From Bacillota bacterium (GTDB lineage: Bacteria; Bacillota; Clostridia; Lachnospirales; Lachnospiraceae): a stretch of DNA of 5,853 bases. The notes below the pieces were generated by a model. That model was not told where the DNA came from. It saw nothing but the letters and a program-made list of their open reading frames with translations, and did no database searches. Within the stretch, counting starts at the first letter, position 1, and every line of letters starts with the position of its first letter. Below are positions 1-5,853 of the stretch, piece by piece. The position numbers and the translations under genes are program-made. The stretch covers positions 23,658 to 29,510 of the forward strand of contig WFLY01000165.1 in assembly GCA_009177215.1 (NCBI GenBank), read 5' to 3'.

Positions 1-1018
1 CCACCAGCATATTGTGCTCGGCAAGCTCCTTTTCATCCTGTAGAAGCTCCCTTTCTAAAGTCTCATCCTCTTCCCTGTTCCTGCCTCTGGGTCTGGTTCC
101 CGCCAAGGGGAAGGTATAAAGCTTTTCGTTTTCCAGCTTTACCAAGGTTTCGGGGCTTGCTCCCGCTATCTCACCGTCATTGCCGGAAAAATAAAACATG
201 TAGGGAGAAGGATTGCTGGTACGAAGTACTCTGTAAGCATCCAAAAGGCTTCCTTCCATTTCCGCCTCCAAACGGTTGGACAATACCACCTGAAAAATAT
301 CTCCTTCCTTGATATAATGCTTTCCTCTTTCCACCATTCCGCAGTATTCCTCTTCCTCGAACAGCGGTTTGAACTCTGTTTTTAAACGCAGGGGCTTATT
401 TTTCGCTTTTTCTCCTTTTTGAAGCAGCTGTTTCATCCCCTCCAGCTCCAACAGGGCTTTACTGTAGTTCGTCTCTATATCATCAGTTTTTGCATTGACG
501 ATCAAGATGATTTTTTGCCTGTAATTATCAAAGGCAATCACTTTATGAAACAGCATTAAGTTCACATCCTGAAAGCCCTCCTCGTCCAAAGCGTCCAGCT
601 TCAGAGAAGGCTCGCTGTACTTGATATAATCGTAGGAGAAATACCCTACCAACCCTCCTGTAAAGGGAGGCAGATATTCCATACAGGGGCTTTTATTCTC
701 TGCAATCACACTTCTGATACACTCTCTGATATCCTCCGTGGCGGTGCGGGCTGTCATGGGCGTTTTGATCGTCGTCTCACCGTTGTAGCAGGTGATTTCC
801 AAAAGCGGGTCATATCCCAAAAAGGAATATCTGCCCCAGCGCTTATCCGCCTCCGCACTCTCCAACAAATAAGCATGCCTGCTGACCTTTTTCAGTATTT
901 GCAGAACCTCTATGGGTGTTTTCGTATCCGCATACAGCTCTGTGCTAATGGGTATCACTCCATATTCGTTTGTTACCGCTATTTTTTTGCATTCCTCCAA
1001 TGTAGGTTGCAACTTCAT
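1..1018 (-). CDS. trpE: Anthranilate synthase component I (TrpE), C-terminus cut off by window edge
   Basis: TrpE converts chorismate plus ammonia (supplied by the glutamine amidotransferase subunit TrpG) to anthranilate, the first committed step of cytosolic tryptophan synthesis. The frame is open from the ATG at 1018 to the left edge, giving 339 residues of a protein usually near 490-510. Visible motifs are LLES at residues 51-54, the element associated with tryptophan feedback binding, and the N-terminal domain signature GGLVGYFSYD at 121-130. The chorismate-binding domain follows, with NPSPYMFY (269-276), AGASPE (285-290), AGTRPRG (306-312) and the start of the catalytic DEKELAEH block (328-335). 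The start is fixed by an AAGGAGG-type ribosome site a few bases upstream. The paralogue PabB is the main alternative, but the tryptophan T-box immediately upstream argues for TrpE. trpG and other trp genes would be expected beyond the left edge. Confidence 0.96.
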   Translation of the reverse strand, partial: MKLQPTLEECKKIAVTNEYGVIPISTELYADTKTPIEVLQILKKVSRHAYLLESAEADKRWGRYSFLGYDPLLEITCYNGETTIKTPMTARTATEDIRECIRSVIAENKSPCMEYLPPFTGGLVGYFSYDYIKYSEPSLKLDALDEEGFQDVNLMLFHKVIAFDNYRQKIILIVNAKTDDIETNYSKALLELEGMKQLLQKGEKAKNKPLRLKTEFKPLFEEEEYCGMVERGKHYIKEGDIFQVVLSNRLEAEMEGSLLDAYRVLRTSNPSPYMFYFSGNDGEIAGASPETLVKLENEKLYTFPLAGTRPRGRNREEDETLERELLQDEKELAEHNMLV

Positions 1019-1127
1019 TATTCCTTTCCTCCTTCTGATTTTTACAACCGGGCAGCTTTCCTGAATCGGTTCTCATGCCATTCACCTGATATCCGTACAG
1101 GCATGTCTGCGGGCTTGATAACAGCGC

Positions 1128-1169
1128 AAAAAAACGTCCTTGACAGTAATAGTACTACTGTCAAGGACG
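1128..1169 (-). terminator. Intrinsic terminator of the trpE T-box
   Basis: On the minus strand a perfect 14-bp stem (CGTCCTTGACAGTA at 1169-1156 with its exact complement at 1148-1135) closes a 7-nt loop and is followed directly by seven T residues (1134-1128). The left arm shares bases 1169-1163 with the antiterminator. It lies about 110 nt before the trpE start, so termination here would stop trpE transcription when charged tRNA-Trp is plentiful. It may also stop read-through from the EAL gene upstream. Confidence 0.95.
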
Positions 1170-1205
1170 GGTCATCATTCAACATAATCCCCGCGGTGCC
1201 ACCTT
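1163..1205 (-). promoter_or_regulatory. T-box antiterminator helix
   Basis: On the minus strand AAGG (1205-1202) can pair with CCTT (1166-1163). After the seven-base TGGCACC bulge that receives the tRNA acceptor end, GCGGG (1194-1190) pairs with CCCGT (1171-1167), including one G-U pair. This is the standard A1-bulge-A2 layout of T-box antiterminators. Its 3' half overlaps the left arm of the intrinsic terminator (1169-1156), so the two structures exclude each other: uncharged tRNA-Trp should stabilise this form and let RNA polymerase through to trpE. Confidence 0.88.
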
Positions 1206-1446
1206 GCTTCACGAAAAAATCCGTGCACTTTTCAGGATACCAACATATCCCCGGCAACTAACGTATGCCATACGTCACAGAATACTAAAAGCTCTCCCTA
1301 ATACATAAGCTTCTTTCACTGCGCCCTCCGCGGTCCATTTAGCAGCCTGCTTCTCCAACCTTTCTCAGCCTCCGGTCTCTCTGTAAGCGCATATACTACC
1401 TTGATCTCCACATCTACGGTTTGTGTTCCGCTATTTATTTTTTATT

Positions 1447-1475
1447 ATCTTACCTCGAAGAGGTGCTTTTGTCAA
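1447..1475 (-). promoter_or_regulatory. Sigma-A-type promoter for the T-box/trpE transcript
   Basis: On the minus strand a perfect -35 box TTGACA (1475-1470) is separated by exactly 17 nt from the -10 candidate TAAGAT (1452-1447, four of six consensus bases). Transcription would begin near 1440, just before the T-box Stem I, as expected. The promoter begins only about 48 nt after the stop codon of the EAL gene. Confidence 0.85.
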
Positions 1476-1522
1476 GATTTTTTTGTAATTGGCACAGGTC
1501 ATGGCTGAGCAGTTACTTATAT

Positions 1523-3421
1523 TTAACAAACTCTCCTCTCAAGAAATTGTATAAACTCTTCCTCCGGTAGCGGTTTTGAAAAATAATACCCTTGTATATG
1601 GCTGATTCCCAATTTCTCCATGGTCTGGTATTCTTCCTGTGTCTCAATTCCTTCCGATACAATTTCCAGATTCATTCCGTGTATCATATGTATCGCTGCT
1701 TCCATGACATGCTTTGCTTTTCCGTTTTTAAAATAGGAATTCGTCATACTTTTGTCAAATTTCACAATATCCACCGGCATATCTACAATATAATTCAGAT
1801 TTGACTGCCCCGTTCCAAAATCATCCAGAGAAAACTTAACTCCATATTCCAGCAAGTCCTCCATGTTTTCAAGCAGCGTCTTTTTGGCATTAGTAGAAGC
1901 AGACTCTGTTATTTCCAGATTGACGTATTTGGGATTGACACCGTATTTTTCCATAATATGAATATAGTCCTGCGCCAAATGCGTATATGCGCATTGCACA
2001 ACGGACAGATTCACTTCTATATAATGCAGCCCGTAGTGTTCCAGCGGATGTTTACTGATAAAACCGCACACCTTTTCAAATACAAGCTCACCAAGCTTCA
2101 AGATCATGCCGCTTTCCTCGGCAATATCAATAAACACGCCGGGAGGCACCACTTCCCCCTTGCTGTTCCGGATACGCATCAGCGCCTCCGCCGATGCAAT
2201 ACGCTGTTCACCTGTAGAAAAAATAGGCTGATAATACACTTCTATACGGTCGTTTTCTATGGCCTCCAGAATGAGCTGCTCTGTTTCCTTTTTCTGGTAC
2301 ATTTTGACTACACTGTCTTTTTCAATGCAAGCAAAATCGCTGTCCATAAACACTGTTCCATCCTGCCTGATATAACGGATAAGATACAACAGATTCTCAG
2401 TCTGATCCACCACATTGGCGTGCGGGAGATACAGCCAATTAGGATGAACCAGACTTGCCTTGTCAGCGCCCCACTCTGACTGAAAGCGTGAACGAATCTC
2501 CTTTACCCGTTTTTCGGCTATCACACTGTCTGAAAACAATACAACATATTCATCCTCCGCATTCTTAAAACAAAGGGCATCCGGTATCTTTATCAGATAC
2601 TCTATTATTTCCATCCTTATCAGCCCCCGCTTTTCCAGCTGCACATTCTGATAGGCGGTACTTTCAAAACTAATCACTAAAAGGGAAAAATCTTTTTCGC
2701 CGGTGTAAAGCTCTTTTGTATACTGATACAGGGTACCGCTGTTAAATAATCCCGTACTCCTGTCCAGATTCGTCTCTGGATTTTCCAGCTTCAGATAAAG
2801 TACCATAATTCCTATGGAACCGGCATATCCCACAATCAGAATATTCGTATACATAAATTGTATTTGTGACGCAGCTATCCAGACCAAAAGCCAGATACAT
2901 ACGGCTTCTCTCCGACGGGGATTAATATTTGCTTTTTCCTTCTTCAGCAGATAAAATATCCTAATAAAGAAAATCAACGCTGTACCGTATGTGATATAAA
3001 CACTCGGTCCATAGGTATACTTTACGTCCATTCCGTCTTCGGTGTATTGATAATAGAGGGGTACCGCATACGTTCCGATGATACTGATAACTGTTATTAT
3101 CCTGTATTTTATCATTTTCTGCCGATAAATCCCACGCTTTGTATAAATATCTATACACATATAGGACATTGCGCTCAGCGCCACCAAAAGCAGCGTTACA
3201 AGATAACTTTTTGCCACAAATTTTGCAAACGGTTCAGATAACACATGTCGGTAATTAATTGCACCTATTGAAAGTATATCGAGTAAAATGCAAAAAAAGG
3301 TCGCCCAAAAAACTCCCAAAAACGCTTTTTGGGTATTCAGGGATATCCTTTTCTGACGCATATAAAAATAGAACAGCGCCAGCATTAAAACAATACCGCA
3401 ACATTGTATCTGTATATGCAT
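1523..3421 (-). CDS. Membrane-anchored c-di-GMP phosphodiesterase with degenerate GGDEF and intact EAL domains
   Basis: The 632-aa protein should hydrolyse cyclic di-GMP to pGpG at the inner face of the membrane. Seven hydrophobic segments lie at roughly residues 2-20, 33-53, 68-90, 105-124, 139-158, 172-190 and 192-211. Positive charges in the loops after segments 1, 3 and 5 predict N-terminus outside and the enzymatic part inside. A GGDEF-like domain (about 218-365) starts with TGLFN (223-227), but its signature is AEDEY (288-292) instead of GGDEF, so cyclase activity is unlikely; GTP binding or a regulatory role is possible. The EAL domain (about 380-628) keeps the residues expected for catalysis: E412 and R416 in EALMR, N471, E503 in EITES, D533 and D534 in DDFGTG, K554, E590 in SEGIE and Q610. 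The ATG at 3421 has AAAGGA seven bases upstream. The gene appears to stand alone, with its own promoter. The sensed signal is unknown, and I do not recognise the membrane domain as a named MASE family. Confidence 0.93.
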   Translation of the reverse strand: MHIQIQCCGIVLMLALFYFYMRQKRISLNTQKAFLGVFWATFFCILLDILSIGAINYRHVLSEPFAKFVAKSYLVTLLLVALSAMSYMCIDIYTKRGIYRQKMIKYRIITVISIIGTYAVPLYYQYTEDGMDVKYTYGPSVYITYGTALIFFIRIFYLLKKEKANINPRRREAVCIWLLVWIAASQIQFMYTNILIVGYAGSIGIMVLYLKLENPETNLDRSTGLFNSGTLYQYTKELYTGEKDFSLLVISFESTAYQNVQLEKRGLIRMEIIEYLIKIPDALCFKNAEDEYVVLFSDSVIAEKRVKEIRSRFQSEWGADKASLVHPNWLYLPHANVVDQTENLLYLIRYIRQDGTVFMDSDFACIEKDSVVKMYQKKETEQLILEAIENDRIEVYYQPIFSTGEQRIASAEALMRIRNSKGEVVPPGVFIDIAEESGMILKLGELVFEKVCGFISKHPLEHYGLHYIEVNLSVVQCAYTHLAQDYIHIMEKYGVNPKYVNLEITESASTNAKKTLLENMEDLLEYGVKFSLDDFGTGQSNLNYIVDMPVDIVKFDKSMTNSYFKNGKAKHVMEAAIHMIHGMNLEIVSEGIETQEEYQTMEKLGISHIQGYYFSKPLPEEEFIQFLERRVC

Positions 3422-3497
3422 AATTTTATCCTTTCGTCATTCAAGATCACATCTGTAACATTAGCCATTTGCTACAATTTTCCCTGCATAGATTATG

Positions 3498-3526
3498 ATT
3501 TAAGCGTTAATTATATTATATGTCAA
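3498..3526 (-). promoter_or_regulatory. Probable promoter of the EAL-domain gene
   Basis: On the minus strand TTGACA (3526-3521) lies 17 nt upstream of TTAAAT (3503-3498, four of six consensus -10 bases). Initiation near 3491 would leave a leader of about 70 nt before the ATG at 3421, too short for a known c-di-GMP riboswitch. The spacer itself contains TATAAT-like sequence, so the exact -10 is less certain than the -35. Confidence 0.65.
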
Positions 3527-3598
3527 TTTACTTTTAGGTGCAAGTAATAAAGCCAATATGTCTTTTTGCATTTTACATATTATCATAGTCTTACACAC

Positions 3599-3696
3599 AA
3601 AAAACCAGTGTGCTGTTTTCTCATTACATATACATTTTGCGAAGCCCCAAATTTCCTTACTCAAACCATACAAGGAAAGCGATGCGGCAGCACACT
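3599..3696 (-). terminator. Possible long-armed terminator or structured 3' RNA downstream of ackA
   Basis: On the minus strand AGTGTGCTG (3696-3688) pairs perfectly with CAGCACACT (3615-3607). The second arm is followed by GG and then six T residues (3604-3599). The 72 nt inside hold a second perfect 7-bp stem, TTTCCTT (3678-3672) with AAGGAAA (3658-3652). A T-tract after a stem suggests termination of the pta-ackA transcript, but the loop is far longer than usual and two unpaired G residues separate the stem from the T-tract, so this is only a candidate. Confidence 0.3.
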
Positions 3697-3739
3697 TACC
3701 AAAGCTGGCGCAGTAAAAGGGAATTACGGCAGGCAGAAT

Positions 3740-3769
3740 GTGTATCATTAATTCAAGAATACGACACAC
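3740..3769 (-). repeat. Hairpin in the ackA 3' region
   Basis: On the minus strand GTGTGTCGT (3769-3761) pairs with ATGATACAC (3748-3740) over nine positions, two of them G-U pairs, with a 12-nt loop. The same arms carry two mismatches if read from the plus strand, which hints at a minus-strand RNA. It begins about 64 nt after the ackA stop and is not followed by a T-tract, so it is not a standard terminator. Confidence 0.35.
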
Positions 3770-3833
3770 TGGCGATTTCATCTATTGAAAAACAAAATAT
3801 GATTTAAAATGCTGAACGGCTGTTGATTATTGT

Positions 3834-5039
3834 CTATGAAACCGTACCGGTCAGGCGCACGGTCTCTCTTGCAATTGCAAGCTCCTCGTTTGTGGGAATC
3901 ACCATCACTTTGGTCCTGCTGTCGGGAGTAGTGATAACGATATCCTCGCCCCGCTTCTGATTTGCCTCCTCGTCCAGCATGATACCCATATAGCCAAGAT
4001 ACTCACACACTATGGAACGTACCAAAGGACCGTTCTCGCCCACTCCTGCCGTAAAGCAAATAACATCCGCTCCGTTCATCGCCGCAATATAGGAGCCGAT
4101 GTACTTTGCCACCCGATAGCAAAAAGTCTTCATGGTACGGATTGCATTCTCATCCCCCGCAAAATAGCCGGCCTCCAAATCACGGAAATCCGAAGACAGA
4201 TTGTCGGACAAACCGAGGACGCCTGATTTCTTATTAAGAATGCTTATGATATCATCAATGTCCTTCTTCTCCTTATGTGCCAGAAACTCTATGATAGCCG
4301 GATCAATATCGCCGGAGCGGGTTCCCATGATCAAGCCCTCAAGGGGAGTCAGCCCCATGGAGGTATCCACGCATTTACCGTTCTTCACTGCGGAAATGCT
4401 GGCTCCATTCCCCAGATGACAAACAATTATCTTCAATTCCTCATACTCTACTCCCAAAACCTCTGCCGCTCTCTTGGACACATAGGAATGGCTGGTTCCG
4501 TGGAAGCCGTATCTTCTAAGCTTATATTTTTTATAGTACTCGTAAGGCAAACCGTACAAATATGCCTCCTCAGGCATAGTCTGGTGAAATGCAGTATCAA
4601 ACACCGCAACCATGGGAGTATCTGGCATCAGCTTCTTGCAGGCATTGATGCCGATTAAATTTGCGGGATTGTGCAGAGGCGCCAATTCATTGCACTCCTC
4701 AATTGCAGCAATCACCTCATCATTGATAATGGTGGAAGCTGCAAATTTCTCACCGCCATGTACAATACGATGACCGACGGCTCCGATTTCATCCAGATTG
4801 TTCACCACGCCGGTCTTAGAGTTGGTAAGCGCTTCAAGCACTAGACGGATTGCCTCCGTATGATCCTCCATAGGCGTAACCGTCTTCTCCTTCTCTCCAC
4901 CCGCGGGAGTATAAGTAATCATGCTGCCCTCAATACCGATTCTCTCACAAAGTCCTTTTGCAATACACTGTTCGGATTCGGAATTGATCAATTGAAATTT
5001 TAAAGAAGAGCTGCCGCAATTAATAACTAAGATATTCAT
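3834..5039 (-). CDS. ackA: Acetate kinase (AckA)
   Basis: AckA transfers the phosphoryl group of acetyl phosphate to ADP, giving acetate and ATP, the substrate-level phosphorylation step of fermentation in the cytosol. Taking the ATG at 5039 gives 401 residues, normal for the family. The N-terminal signature ILVINCGSSSLKF contains N7, S10 and S12. Other expected residues are R91 in HRIVHGG, H123 in PLHNP, D148 in VFDTAFH, H180 in GFHGTSH, R241 in GTRSGDID, the FTAGVGENG nucleotide-binding stretch (329-337) and E385 in PTNEE. These numbers coincide, or nearly so, with the well-studied Methanosarcina enzyme. An in-frame TTG at 5060 would add seven residues, but the likely ribosome site AGAAAGG lies between that TTG and the ATG, so the ATG is preferred. 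The gene follows pta by 108 nt and is probably cotranscribed with it. Confidence 0.98.
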   Translation of the reverse strand: MNILVINCGSSSLKFQLINSESEQCIAKGLCERIGIEGSMITYTPAGGEKEKTVTPMEDHTEAIRLVLEALTNSKTGVVNNLDEIGAVGHRIVHGGEKFAASTIINDEVIAAIEECNELAPLHNPANLIGINACKKLMPDTPMVAVFDTAFHQTMPEEAYLYGLPYEYYKKYKLRRYGFHGTSHSYVSKRAAEVLGVEYEELKIIVCHLGNGASISAVKNGKCVDTSMGLTPLEGLIMGTRSGDIDPAIIEFLAHKEKKDIDDIISILNKKSGVLGLSDNLSSDFRDLEAGYFAGDENAIRTMKTFCYRVAKYIGSYIAAMNGADVICFTAGVGENGPLVRSIVCEYLGYMGIMLDEEANQKRGEDIVITTPDSRTKVMVIPTNEELAIARETVRLTGTVS

Positions 5040-5077
5040 GTTCTTTTCGACCTTTCTCAATTATTTGTATATGTTAA

Positions 5078-5111
5078 GGAAGTCCGCAAGCGCCTGTTTA
5101 AAGGACATTCC
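5078..5111 (-). repeat. Hairpin in the pta-ackA spacer
   Basis: On the minus strand GGAATGTCC (5111-5103) pairs with GGACTTCC (5085-5078): eight base pairs with a single bulged T and a 17-nt loop. No T-tract follows, so it is not a clear terminator. It may affect mRNA processing or relative expression of the two genes, or be chance. Confidence 0.35.
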
Positions 5112-5147
5112 ATATTAACCGTTCCAAAGTACCGGCATACATCTGCC

Positions 5148-5853
5148 CTATACAAGCTGTGCCTGTACCGCAGTCAGTGCCACAACTCCCACAATATCCT
5201 CCCAAGAACAGCCTCGTGACAAATCGTTCACCGGTCTTGCAATACCTTGAAGCATTGGACCGTATGCCTCTGCACCACCCAGTCTTTGAACCAGCTTATA
5301 ACCGATATTACCCGCATCCAAATTAGGAAAAATCAGCACATTCGCCCTGCCGCCTACCGCGCTTCCCGGCGCCTTTGACTTTGCCACTCCAGGAACCAGA
5401 GCCGCGTCCGTCTGCAGCTCACCGTCCAGTGTAAGGTGCGGATACTGCTCATGTGCGATTTTGGTTGCCTCAACCACCTTGTCTACCAAAGGATGTTTAG
5501 CGCTTCCCTTAGTGGAATGGCTCAACATGGCAATTACAGGCTTGGGTCCAACCAAAGACTTAAAGCTTCTTGCCGAGGTCTCGGCAATAGCCGCCAGCTC
5601 CTCAGCCGTAGGATCCTGATTCAAACCGCAATCGGCAAAAATAAAGGTTCCGTTCTCACCCTGCTCCTTAAATTGTGTATCCATAACAAAGAAAGCTGAA
5701 ACCAGCTTCACACCGGGCGCCGTCTTCAGAATCTGAAGCGCCGGTCTTAATGTATCCGCAGTGGAATGGCAGGCTCCCGCCACCATACCGTCCGCATCGT
5801 TTGCCTTTACCATCACAATACCGAAGGTCAGGTAATCCTTTAACAATATCTCG
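5148..5853 (-). CDS. pta: Phosphate acetyltransferase (Pta), N-terminus cut off by window edge
   Basis: Pta exchanges CoA for phosphate on acetyl-CoA, making the acetyl phosphate used by AckA. The frame is open to the right edge, giving 234 residues of a protein normally about 330 long, so roughly the first 98 residues are missing. A TTG at 5846 is internal and is not the start. Conserved blocks in order are [78 protein letters not shown] and the C-terminal [11 protein letters not shown]. The last contains the Ser-Arg pair and the Asp seven residues later that correspond to catalytic S309, R310 and D316 of the Methanosarcina enzyme; the Arg of TLRPA corresponds to its R133. It is the short single-domain Pta by this alignment. 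The stop is TAG at 5150-5148, upstream of ackA in the usual pta-ackA order. Confidence 0.97.
   Translation of the reverse strand, partial: EILLKDYLTFGIVMVKANDADGMVAGACHSTADTLRPALQILKTAPGVKLVSAFFVMDTQFKEQGENGTFIFADCGLNQDPTAEELAAIAETSARSFKSLVGPKPVIAMLSHSTKGSAKHPLVDKVVEATKIAHEQYPHLTLDGELQTDAALVPGVAKSKAPGSAVGGRANVLIFPNLDAGNIGYKLVQRLGGAEAYGPMLQGIARPVNDLSRGCSWEDIVGVVALTAVQAQLV

Larger units (their letters stand above)
1128..1440 (-). promoter_or_regulatory. Tryptophan-specific T-box riboswitch (leader of trpE)
   Basis: This 5' leader binds uncharged tRNA-Trp and controls transcription into trpE. Reading the minus strand, Stem I is bounded by GGT (1400-1398) pairing with ACC (1334-1332). The AGTA bases of the specifier-loop left side lie at 1397-1394, and GCTT (1388-1385) pairs with AAGC (1352-1349). 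An AGAGAG bulge and a GGCTGAGA apical loop (1370-1363) follow the family pattern. The specifier codon is TGG (1337-1335), followed by A, and so reads tRNA-Trp. A 6-bp hairpin (1275-1261) and a 5-bp hairpin (1250-1235) lie in the linker. The conserved T-box sequence AAGGTGGCACCGCGG is at 1205-1191. Its TGGC (1201-1198) can pair with a tRNA ending in GCCA, which fits the G discriminator base usual for bacterial tRNA-Trp. The helices are drawn by eye; the class assignment is secure. Confidence 0.95.
3422..3833. other. 412-nt intergenic region between ackA and the EAL gene
   Basis: No convincing gene is visible on either strand. Short open frames exist (for example 3500-3781 minus and 3610-3807 plus), but they lack good ribosome sites and resemble no family I know. 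The region is AT-rich. It contains the EAL gene promoter (3526-3498), a 30-nt inverted repeat (3740-3769), a 9-bp inverted repeat (3607-3615 with 3688-3696) enclosing a 7-bp one (3652-3658 with 3672-3678), and an 8-bp pair (3605-3612 with 3765-3772). No strong canonical terminator lies directly after ackA, so the pta-ackA transcript must end somewhere in this gap or run on. Confidence 0.7.

Noticed and set aside
1042..1104. A 20-codon open frame between the T-box terminator and trpE, as a possible attenuator leader peptide
   Set aside because: It has a single Trp codon, no clear ribosome site, and lies after the terminator, so it cannot act as a classical leader peptide. The T-box already explains the regulation.
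1958..2479. 173-codon plus-strand frame antisense to the EAL gene
   Set aside because: It is the shadow of the EAL coding sequence, with no ribosome site and no family features.
3422..3600. A c-di-GMP riboswitch upstream of the EAL gene
   Set aside because: I looked for the conserved core of the c-di-GMP-I class and found none, and the leader predicted from the promoter is only about 70 nt.
3605..3772. A small transposon-like element bounded by the 8-bp inverted repeats CCAGTGTG and CACACTGG
   Set aside because: Eight-base inverted repeats at this distance can easily arise by chance, and no target-site duplication is seen at the edges.
3500..3781. 93-codon open frame on the minus strand as a gene
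   Set aside because: No good ribosome site, odd cysteine-rich composition, no recognisable motif, and it contains the EAL promoter and inverted repeats.
3610..3807. 65-codon plus-strand frame whose second half looks somewhat protein-like
   Set aside because: It needs a GTG start without a ribosome site, runs through inverted repeats, and matches no family I know. A gene relic cannot be excluded, but I cannot support it.

Overview
The window comes from a low-to-moderate GC Gram-positive anaerobe. The best guess is a Clostridia member, probably Lachnospiraceae-like, because of the T-box-controlled trp gene, strong AGGAGG-type ribosome sites, the Pta-AckA acetate pathway and clostridial-looking protein sequences. 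This assignment is an inference from gene content, not from a database match. All four supported genes lie on the minus strand, so in transcription order the window reads from right to left.

Region by region, right to left: (1) 5853-5148 holds the C-terminal two thirds of phosphate acetyltransferase (pta). (2) 5039-3834 is a complete acetate kinase (ackA), 108 nt downstream of pta with no clear promoter between them, so the two probably form an operon. (3) 3833-3422 is a 412-nt AT-rich gap without a convincing gene. It contains several inverted repeats and, close to the next gene, a good sigma-A-type promoter. (4) 3421-1523 encodes a 632-aa membrane-anchored cyclic-di-GMP protein with seven predicted membrane segments, a degenerate GGDEF domain and an intact EAL phosphodiesterase domain. 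(5) 1475-1128 contains a promoter and a complete tryptophan T-box riboswitch whose specifier codon, tRNA-end-binding bases, antiterminator and terminator can all be read. (6) 1018-1 is the N-terminal part of anthranilate synthase component I (trpE), which the T-box controls; it continues past the left edge.

Functionally there are three separate units. Pta and AckA convert acetyl-CoA to acetate with ATP gain at the end of fermentation. The EAL protein should lower c-di-GMP in response to an unknown signal sensed at the membrane. The T-box measures uncharged tRNA-Trp and lets transcription reach trpE when tryptophan is scarce. Nothing links the three mechanistically.

I see no mobile element, CRISPR array, tRNA, rRNA or clearly new system. 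The most rewarding parts are the fully decodable T-box, the seven-helix sensor fused to a degenerate GGDEF and active-looking EAL, and the unexplained inverted repeats between ackA and the EAL gene.
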